Shown in pieces: positions 57,491 to 64,000 of a DNA stretch of 64,000 bases. This DNA comes from Enterococcus songbeiensis (GTDB taxonomy: Bacteria > Bacillota > Bacilli > Lactobacillales > Enterococcaceae). Within the stretch, counting starts at the first letter, position 1. Each line of letters starts with the position of its first letter. Position numbers and translations under genes: made by a program. The notes beneath the pieces are model-generated. The model did no database searches, was not told where the DNA came from, and saw nothing but the letters and a program-made list of their open reading frames with translations. The DNA lies in the NCBI RefSeq assembly GCF_005405265.1, contig NZ_BJDS01000010.1, positions 49,387 to 113,386 on the forward strand, in the 5' to 3' direction.

Positions 57491-59479
57491 ATGGGTAAAT
57501 ATCAGGCAGATGTTGAACAGCTGCTGAAGGACATCGGCGGCAAAGAAAACATCGCGGCAGTGACTCACTGCGCAACACGAATGCGGTTTGTACTAAACGA
57601 TCCAGACAAAGCCGATGAGAAAGCAATTGAGGATATTCCAAGTGTAAAGGGAATGTTCACCAATGCGGGTCAGTTCCAAGTTATCATCGGGAATGATGTT
57701 CCAACGTTTTACAACGAATTCACGGCGGTTTCCGGTGTTGAAGGAGTTTCCAAGGAACAAAGCAAGTCTATTGCGAAAAAGAATCAAAATCCGATACAAC
57801 GAGCAGTTGCAGTTTTAGCAGAAATTTTTACACCAATTATTCCAGCAATCATTGTCGGTGGGTTGATTTTAGGTTTTCGTAATGTATTAGAAGGTATCGA
57901 TTTCGGGAACGGCACGATTGTTTCACAATCGGTTTTCTGGAATGGTGTCAATGATTTTCTATGGCTGCCAGGGGAAGCAATTTTCCACTTCTTGCCAGTC
58001 GGGATTACTTGGAGTGTGACTCGTAAAATGGGAACCACCCAAATACTGGGGATCATTTTAGGGATTACCTTGGTTTCACCACAATTATTGAATGCCTATG
58101 CGGTAGGAAGTACAGCGGCAGCAGATATTCCATTTTGGGATTTTGGTTTTGCCCAAATCGACAAGATTGGTTACCAAGCGCAAGTTATTCCGGCCATGCT
58201 GGCAGGATTTATGTTGGCTTATTTGGAAATTTTCTTCCGAAAACGGATTCCTGAAGCGGTTTCTATGATTTTTGTTCCGTTGTTTGCTTTGTTGCCTACG
58301 ATTTTGGCGGCTCATGTGGTCTTAGGGCCATTCGGTTGGTGGCTAGGCAGCGGTATTTCCTTTGTCGTAAATACAGGATTGACGTCATCGGTCAGCTGGT
58401 TGTTCAGTGCACTGTTTGGGTTCTTATATGCACCGTTGGTTATCACGGGCTTGCATCATATGACCAATGCCATTGATATGCAGTTGATTGCTGATTTTCA
58501 GTCAACCAATTTATGGCCAATGATCGCGCTATCCAATATTGCCCAAGGTTCGGCGGTGTTGGCAGTTTATTTCTTACACAAAGGCAATAAAAAAGAAGAA
58601 CAAATTTCAATTCCAGCAACGATTTCTTGTTATCTGGGCGTTACAGAGCCTGCGATGTTCGGGATCAACTTAAAATACGTTTATCCCTTTATCGCTGCGA
58701 TGATCGGTTCAGGTCTGGCTGGTATGTTCAGCAATCTGATGGGAGTTCGTGCCAATGCGATCGGTGTCGGTGGTTTGCCAGGGATTTTAGCTATCAATTT
58801 CAATATTGGCGGTGGCGGACTTGCCTTCTTGGTGGCGATGCTGATTGCGATTGTTGTACCGTTTATTTTGACTATCGTATTCCGTCGTCAAGGAATCTTT
58901 AATAAGATCGATCCTGTCGAAGAAGCTACCGGTAATCTTGCGCCTGAATTTGCTACAGCCGGTGTCAGCGTATCAAATGTTGCGACAGAAGAAGCTGTTA
59001 GTGCAACGCCAATAGCTACGACTGAAGAAAAATTATATGCACCAGTCGATGGTCAAGTCATCGCAATTGGGGAAGTTTCCGATCCTGTTTTCTCCCAAAA
59101 AATGATGGGTGACGGATTTGCGGTTCGACCAACAGCCAACGAGATTTATTCACCGGTTGCCGGAAAAGTGACCAGCGTGTTTGAAACGAAGCATGCGATT
59201 GGTCTTTTGACAAAAACCGGAGCAGAAGTCCTCGTGCACATGGGACTAGATACGGTTGAGTTAAAAGGAGCACCTTTTGATGTGAAGGTCAAAGAAGGGG
59301 ATGAGGTCACACCAAACACCTTGTTGGCAATCATGGATATCGCTGCTGTCAAAGCGGCTGGAAAAGGAACTGATGTATTGACGGTTCTTACTAATGCAGA
59401 GAAAGTCTCAAGTCTGACACTGACAAAAACCGGCGAAATCAAAGCCAAAGAACATGTCGGTGAAGCGGAGATGTTGTAA
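57491..59479 (+). CDS. treB: PTS system trehalose-specific EIIBCA component
   Basis: Membrane permease of the phosphotransferase system, 662 aa with three fused domains. EIIB (about 1-85) has the phosphocysteine in THCATRMRF; EIIC (about 105-455) is membrane-embedded with the substrate loop FVPLFALLPTILAAHV and GVTEPAMFGINL; EIIA (about 500-650) has the phosphohistidine in VLVHMGLDTVELKG. It imports trehalose as trehalose 6-phosphate. ATG 57491 follows GAAAGGGG at a spacing of 7; the ATG at 57473 is upstream of that site. Specificity is inferred from the divergent GH65-pgmB-treR genes. Confidence 0.9.
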   Translation: MGKYQADVEQLLKDIGGKENIAAVTHCATRMRFVLNDPDKADEKAIEDIPSVKGMFTNAGQFQVIIGNDVPTFYNEFTAVSGVEGVSKEQSKSIAKKNQNPIQRAVAVLAEIFTPIIPAIIVGGLILGFRNVLEGIDFGNGTIVSQSVFWNGVNDFLWLPGEAIFHFLPVGITWSVTRKMGTTQILGIILGITLVSPQLLNAYAVGSTAAADIPFWDFGFAQIDKIGYQAQVIPAMLAGFMLAYLEIFFRKRIPEAVSMIFVPLFALLPTILAAHVVLGPFGWWLGSGISFVVNTGLTSSVSWLFSALFGFLYAPLVITGLHHMTNAIDMQLIADFQSTNLWPMIALSNIAQGSAVLAVYFLHKGNKKEEQISIPATISCYLGVTEPAMFGINLKYVYPFIAAMIGSGLAGMFSNLMGVRANAIGVGGLPGILAINFNIGGGGLAFLVAMLIAIVVPFILTIVFRRQGIFNKIDPVEEATGNLAPEFATAGVSVSNVATEEAVSATPIATTEEKLYAPVDGQVIAIGEVSDPVFSQKMMGDGFAVRPTANEIYSPVAGKVTSVFETKHAIGLLTKTGAEVLVHMGLDTVELKGAPFDVKVKEGDEVTPNTLLAIMDIAAVKAAGKGTDVLTVLTNAEKVSSLTLTKTGEIKAKEHVGEAEML

Positions 59480-59506
59480 AACTTAACCAAATCAGAGAGT
59501 ACATTT

Positions 59507-59541
59507 AGCCAGTGAAGGTTGTTTCTTCACTGGCTTTTTTT
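59507..59541 (+). terminator. Terminator of treB
   Basis: Perfect 11-bp stem AGCCAGTGAAG with CTTCACTGGCT, 7-nt loop, run of T. Confidence 0.93.
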
Positions 59542-59737
59542 GTTTTTGGAAAATATGACGTTTTGAAGAACTAAACAGGTCAGAAATTGACACGAACACG
59601 ATAATTATTGACGTAATTTTTCCTTTTAAAGAAGGTATAATGAAAGCGTAGTTATAGATAAAACAGGAATTTGATTTTAGTGGAATTTGTTGATGGGAAA
59701 ATAAAAACGAAAACAAATAGTGGAAAGGAAGAGAAAA

Positions 59738-62700
59738 ATGAACCGAAGAAATGTAATTGGGTTGGGTATCTTAGTAGCATTTGGTCTTATGATATTCTCA
59801 GGAACAAAGGCGTTTGCTGAAGATACAACAATTTTAGGTCTACCCGTCACGATTGTGCCAACAAGTGAGACATTTAATGATGGTGGCGCAGTGATCACGA
59901 AAAAAACGGGGAAAATTGGTGATATCGAGAATGTATATGCTATTGCTGATCTTAATGAAGTGCGGAGTATTGATAATCGGAAGACTATGGAGGGATCTTC
60001 TATTGCAAATGGAACTGTAGGTAACGACTGGCGATTGGAATGGCTTAATGAGGAATTACGAGCTGTTTTTTCTTATGAAGAAAAAACAGAAAAAACCACG
60101 CTCTCATTTATTAATAATTCAGGAGAAGTACTTAAAGACTATGAAGGGAATCCTTTAGTCGCAGAATTTAGTGGTCATGAAAAAGCAGAAACTGTAATTA
60201 AAAAAATTAGTGACTATCAAGGAATGCTGATCCACTTTTCTGGGTACAATTTTGATATAAATTTTATGGAATATCATATGGATGAAGGAACAGAAGCAGA
60301 AACAGAGAAGCTTATTATAGACAACGTTTATATAGGGCAACTGCTGTTCACTCCTTCTGTATCAAAAGCCACAGTCAAATGGGTAGACGCAGAAACGGGT
60401 AAGGAGCTTTCCCAGTATCCAGAAGCAGAAACGACTGTTTTGCCAGGTAGTAGCTACACAACGAAGGCATTGGCCGCACCAGAAGGGTATCATTTATTGG
60501 GGCAATTAAAGGAAGGGGAAACTTACGAGGAAACAACTGAAGAAGCTGAGGGATCTAGCATCAATAAAAATCAAATTGATCCTAAGGTAACAGAATCCAA
60601 AGGGACGATTGCAGATGACTACGATCAAAGTAATCTGGCGGATTACCATATTCATCGCCATTTAGCAATAGGAGAATCCTATACGGTTATTTTACAAAAT
60701 TATAAAGAATGGGACACGGCGAAGTATCCTATTGAAATGACAGTGAAGCGAACAAATGTTGCAGGTGACGTTGAGGTGACATTGAAAGATTACACAAGTA
60801 ACGAGGTAGAAAGTCTTTCAATCAAACATGGGGATGAACAAAGCTACAATAATGAAAATGATTTTTGGTATGGTCATGATAATGGCGGACCTGGCTGGAC
60901 TACGAGAAAGATCCATAATGACCTTAACCTAGACGTACCTGAAACAACTACTTATGTCTATGCCAAAGATGGCAGTGAAATTGACAGTGGGGACAATGGG
61001 TCAGAGGGGAATATTGGTGAAGAGGGCAGCACATCAGATACGATTCTCGGCTTGCCCCTTACAGTTGAGACGACTCTCGGCACGTACAATGCCGGAGGTG
61101 CAGTTGTTGCGAAAAAGACTGGTTCATTAGGAACAATTAAAAATATTTATGCAATCGCAAATTACAGTGAAGTACGAAATATGGATAATCGACAAATCAT
61201 GGAAGGTACTGCTATTGCAAATTCTTATGTTGGTCCGTGGATAGAACAATTTTTAGGGAAAGAGACGTTCGCAGTTTTATCTTATGATGAAGAAAGCGAG
61301 ACAACATCCATTTCTTTTGTAGATAAAGAAGGCAATATTTTGACGGGACCAGATGGGAAGTTGACTGCCAGTTTTGTTGGACGTGATCGAGCAGAGCAGA
61401 AAATACTCAGAATAACAGAGAGCGACGATCCATGGAGTAACACTGCTATGAGTATCAACTTTTCAGGTTATAATCTTGATTTGAATTTTGCAGACTATTT
61501 TCAAGATGAATGGGATGAAGATCAAGACGGGAATACGACGGAATATTACTATGATTGGAATCCAGGGCAATTATTCGCAACGCCATCCACTCAACCCGGG
61601 GCGACAGTCAAATGGGTAGACTGGTTGACAGGAAAAGAACTGCTAAACCTTCCGGAAGTAGAGTTGACTTTATCTTCAGGGAATAATTATTTAACAAAAG
61701 GAATTTACGCCGGCGATGGCTATCAGTTGATGGGGAAATTGCTGGATGGAGAAACGTATAAGGAATCAGAGGAGATGATACTCGATAAGCCAAGTATTAC
61801 GAAAGATCAGATAGATGAAACGATAAAATCAACAACTGGTTTTGCTACCTATGATTTCGATGAAAGCTTTTTAGCAAATTACTATGCAAAACGCTATTTA
61901 CCAGTAAATGGATCATATAAAGTGAATTTACAGAATTATACCTATCCAACAGACTATAAAGTTGGTCATGGTGTCATGGAATTGCATCCAATTGACATGA
62001 CGATTACTCGGACAAATGAAGCAGGAGATATTTCTGTCGAGTTGACCGATTATACAGATGCCCAAAACCCTAGTACGCAAGTTTTGACGATTCCTCATGG
62101 TGAATCTATGTCCTATAGCAATATCAATGATTACTGGCATTACTATGAAGAAAATCCGGATGGACCGGGTTACACAGTTCGTACAATTCATAATAATTTG
62201 ACATTGAAATCTCCGGAAAGTGTTACGTATGTTTATGGGAAGACAGAATTACCCGAATCTGAAGCGGCAGGGAAACTAACCATTCATTATGTCGATGAAT
62301 CTGGTGTAGAACTTCAACCAGATCAATTTCATGAAGGCGGCTTTATTGGCAACGGTTATGAAATCGTTCCAGATGATTTATCTAATCAGGGATATAAATA
62401 TATCGGATTAGGTAAAGATTCAGCGCCATTGGAGGGCAAACTGATAAAAGATCCACAAGAAATTACCTTAATTTACCAAGACGGTCAAGTACCAGAATAC
62501 GGAAAAGCAGGTGATTTGACAGTACATTATGTAGATGATACCGGTAATACAATTAAGGATGATGAAACTCTCAAAGGTGGATTTATCGGTAACAAGTATG
62601 AAATTATTCCAGATGATTTAAGTGAACAAGGGTACAGCTATGTTGGATTAGCTGAAAATTCAGCACCATTGAAAGGTGAACTGATAAAAGATCCACAAGA

Positions 62701-64000
62701 AATTACCTTAATCTATCGAAGTGGACAGCTCCCTGAACTTGAAGAAGCGGGTGATTTGATCCTTCGATATGTAGATGAAACGGGAAAACAAATTCAAGCA
62801 GACAATGTATATAATAATGGCTTCGTTGGTAATGGCTATGAAGTAGTAGCTGATGACCTAACAAAAGCGGGGTATTCCTATGTCGGGGTGACGAAGGATT
62901 CAGCTCCGTTAGCAGGAACTTTCAAGAAAGAAGCACAAACGATTACCTTTATTTACCAAAAAAATGGCGAAGTTGAAACAGAAACTAGTGGTGGCTTAAC
63001 GATTCGCTATGTGGATATAAAAGGAAACGAAATTCAACCAGAAGCCACACTCAACGGTTTTGTTAGTAATGGTTATGAAATCGAACCAAGTAAGGTGATT
63101 CAGCCAAATTATGTTTATGTTGGTCTAGGTGAAGGCTCAGCTCCAGTGAAGGGCAACCTGCAAAAAGAAAAACAAACGCTTATTCTGGTTTATTCCGAAG
63201 CAGAAGTACCAACACCGGAAACTGCTAAATTAACGATTCGTTATGTAGATACAGATGGAAAAGAGCTGCTGGCAAGTATGGAACACAATGGCTATGTTGG
63301 AGCTGGTTATGAAATCGTACCGCTTGATTTAACTAACCAAAATTATGTCTATACTGGCTTAGGAGAGAATTCCGCACCACTAAAAGGCAATTTGCAAAAA
63401 GAACAGACAATAACGCTTGTTTACGCCAAAGCAGAAGTACCTACTCCAGAAAAATCCGGTAAATTGACGATTCGTTATGTGGATGAGGAAGGAAAAGAAC
63501 TGCAGCCGTCCAACGAACGAAGTGGCTATGTCGGTAATGGTTATGAAATCGTCCCAGATGATTTGACGAAGCAAGGTTATGAATACAAAGAATTAGGCAA
63601 GGATTCCGCACCGCTAAAAGGTGAATTACAAAAGGCAGACCAAACGATTTTATTTGTTTATAAAAAAGTCGAGATTGAAGCAGAAGAGGCCGTCATAACA
63701 ATCAACTATGTCGACGAAGAAGGCAACAGCATTAAAGAAAAAGAAATTGAAAAAGGGAAAATCGGTGAGAAGTATGGTATTGAACCAAAAGAAATCACGG
63801 GATACACCTACCTTAAACTAGATGAAAAATCTGCACCGCTGAAAGGTGAGTATACAAAAGAGAATCAAACCTTAATTCTGATTTATAAAAAGACAGAAAA
63901 AGAACCTGTACCAGAACCAAGTACAGAACCAAGTACAGAACCAAGTACAGAACCAAGTACAGAACCAAGTACAGAACCAAGTACAGAACCAAGTACAGAA
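59738..64000 (+). CDS. Large MucBP-repeat surface protein, 3'-truncated by the window
   Basis: The frame is open from ATG 59738 to the last base (1421 codons, no stop). A signal peptide (NRRNVIGLGILVAFGLMIFS, cut after AFA27) is followed by two tandem modules of about 405 residues, starting near residues 29 and 434 with the same phrase (D-TILGLP). Each module contains an internal TVKWVD strand like a MucBP start and ends in a TYVY strand. From about residue 845 come seven MucBP repeats of about 75 residues (LTIRYVDEEGKEL ... GYEIVPDDL ... SAPLKG), then an EPST repeat region. MucBP proteins bind mucins or other glycoproteins; an LPxTG anchor is expected beyond the edge but not seen. The ribosome binding site is GGAAAGGAAGAG, and a TATAAT lies at 59636 without a good -35 box. 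Confidence 0.93.
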   Translation, partial: MNRRNVIGLGILVAFGLMIFSGTKAFAEDTTILGLPVTIVPTSETFNDGGAVITKKTGKIGDIENVYAIADLNEVRSIDNRKTMEGSSIANGTVGNDWRLEWLNEELRAVFSYEEKTEKTTLSFINNSGEVLKDYEGNPLVAEFSGHEKAETVIKKISDYQGMLIHFSGYNFDINFMEYHMDEGTEAETEKLIIDNVYIGQLLFTPSVSKATVKWVDAETGKELSQYPEAETTVLPGSSYTTKALAAPEGYHLLGQLKEGETYEETTEEAEGSSINKNQIDPKVTESKGTIADDYDQSNLADYHIHRHLAIGESYTVILQNYKEWDTAKYPIEMTVKRTNVAGDVEVTLKDYTSNEVESLSIKHGDEQSYNNENDFWYGHDNGGPGWTTRKIHNDLNLDVPETTTYVYAKDGSEIDSGDNGSEGNIGEEGSTSDTILGLPLTVETTLGTYNAGGAVVAKKTGSLGTIKNIYAIANYSEVRNMDNRQIMEGTAIANSYVGPWIEQFLGKETFAVLSYDEESETTSISFVDKEGNILTGPDGKLTASFVGRDRAEQKILRITESDDPWSNTAMSINFSGYNLDLNFADYFQDEWDEDQDGNTTEYYYDWNPGQLFATPSTQPGATVKWVDWLTGKELLNLPEVELTLSSGNNYLTKGIYAGDGYQLMGKLLDGETYKESEEMILDKPSITKDQIDETIKSTTGFATYDFDESFLANYYAKRYLPVNGSYKVNLQNYTYPTDYKVGHGVMELHPIDMTITRTNEAGDISVELTDYTDAQNPSTQVLTIPHGESMSYSNINDYWHYYEENPDGPGYTVRTIHNNLTLKSPESVTYVYGKTELPESEAAGKLTIHYVDESGVELQPDQFHEGGFIGNGYEIVPDDLSNQGYKYIGLGKDSAPLEGKLIKDPQEITLIYQDGQVPEYGKAGDLTVHYVDDTGNTIKDDETLKGGFIGNKYEIIPDDLSEQGYSYVGLAENSAPLKGELIKDPQEITLIYRSGQLPELEEAGDLILRYVDETGKQIQADNVYNNGFVGNGYEVVADDLTKAGYSYVGVTKDSAPLAGTFKKEAQTITFIYQKNGEVETETSGGLTIRYVDIKGNEIQPEATLNGFVSNGYEIEPSKVIQPNYVYVGLGEGSAPVKGNLQKEKQTLILVYSEAEVPTPETAKLTIRYVDTDGKELLASMEHNGYVGAGYEIVPLDLTNQNYVYTGLGENSAPLKGNLQKEQTITLVYAKAEVPTPEKSGKLTIRYVDEEGKELQPSNERSGYVGNGYEIVPDDLTKQGYEYKELGKDSAPLKGELQKADQTILFVYKKVEIEAEEAVITINYVDEEGNSIKEKEIEKGKIGEKYGIEPKEITGYTYLKLDEKSAPLKGEYTKENQTLILIYKKTEKEPVPEPSTEPSTEPSTEPSTEPSTEPSTEPSTE
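63914..64000 (+). repeat. 12-bp coding tandem repeat (Glu-Pro-Ser-Thr)
   Basis: GAACCAAGTACA is repeated without change seven times and continues to the window edge. In frame it encodes EPST units, a typical wall-spanning stalk of Gram-positive surface proteins. Exact repetition suggests recent expansion and likely length variation between strains. Confidence 0.93.

Noticed and set aside
63914..64000. Regular 12-bp repeats considered as a CRISPR-like array
   Set aside because: There are no spacers; the repeat is in frame and encodes EPST in a surface protein.

Overview
The window is a 64 kb stretch of a low-to-moderate GC Firmicutes chromosome. Gene content and order point to Enterococcus or a close relative in the Enterococcaceae; I cannot name the species. 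The evidence is the recF-gyrB-gyrA-rpsF-ssb-rpsR-gdpP-rplI-dnaB-purA order next to the replication origin, the gltX / Cys T-box / cysE-cysS-mrnC-rlmB-yacP-sigH block, the ymfF-ymfH-ymfI-ymfM-pgsA-cinA-recA-rny block, and a Lactococcus/Enterococcus-style trehalose locus (PTS plus GH65 phosphorylase plus beta-phosphoglucomutase). Three perfect copies of the ParB site TGTTTCACGTGAAACA fit an origin-proximal position.

Layout. 1-13975: core replication, translation and nucleotide genes on the plus strand. 14034-23435: an AT-rich accessory island holding two LacI-type regulators, a PfkB sugar kinase, a KdsD-like sugar-phosphate isomerase, an ABC sugar importer with two paralogous binding lipoproteins, and a cytoplasmic GH172 (DUF2961) glycosidase. 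23552-29242: an ABC-F protein, a ZIP metal transporter, a small membrane protein, a GNAT acetyltransferase and proBA. 29791-39239: dut, radA, yacL, gltX, the cysteine T-box operon and a SigH-type sigma factor. 39353-50041: veg, a second acetyltransferase, mscL, the M16 peptidase to pgsA operon, cinA, recA and rny. 50489-53041: mprF behind three tandem copies of a leader repeat. 53079-59479: trehalose utilisation. 59738 to the end: a large secreted MucBP-repeat surface protein, cut by the window edge.

Main inference. The island reads as a complete catabolic route. An oligosaccharide is imported by the ABC system, whose ATPase must be encoded elsewhere, and cleaved inside the cell by GH172, a family with characterised alpha-D-arabinofuranosidase and alpha-D-fructofuranosidase members. 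The freed sugar is phosphorylated by the ribokinase-like enzyme and isomerised by a protein that keeps the four catalytic residues of E. coli D-arabinose-5-phosphate isomerase. If the sugar is D-arabinose, the product is D-ribulose 5-phosphate and enters the pentose phosphate pathway. I know of no described enterococcal D-arabinofuranoside system, so this is the best candidate for something new. Each family assignment is well supported; the substrate is inference.

Two RNA-level observations also stand out. A leader element of about 100 nt with two conserved hairpins sits directly in front of gyrA, dnaB, a degV gene and, three times in tandem, mprF, with a partial copy before cinA. The ribosome binding site of the sigH-like gene is buried in a terminator-shaped hairpin with a run of eight T directly before the ATG.
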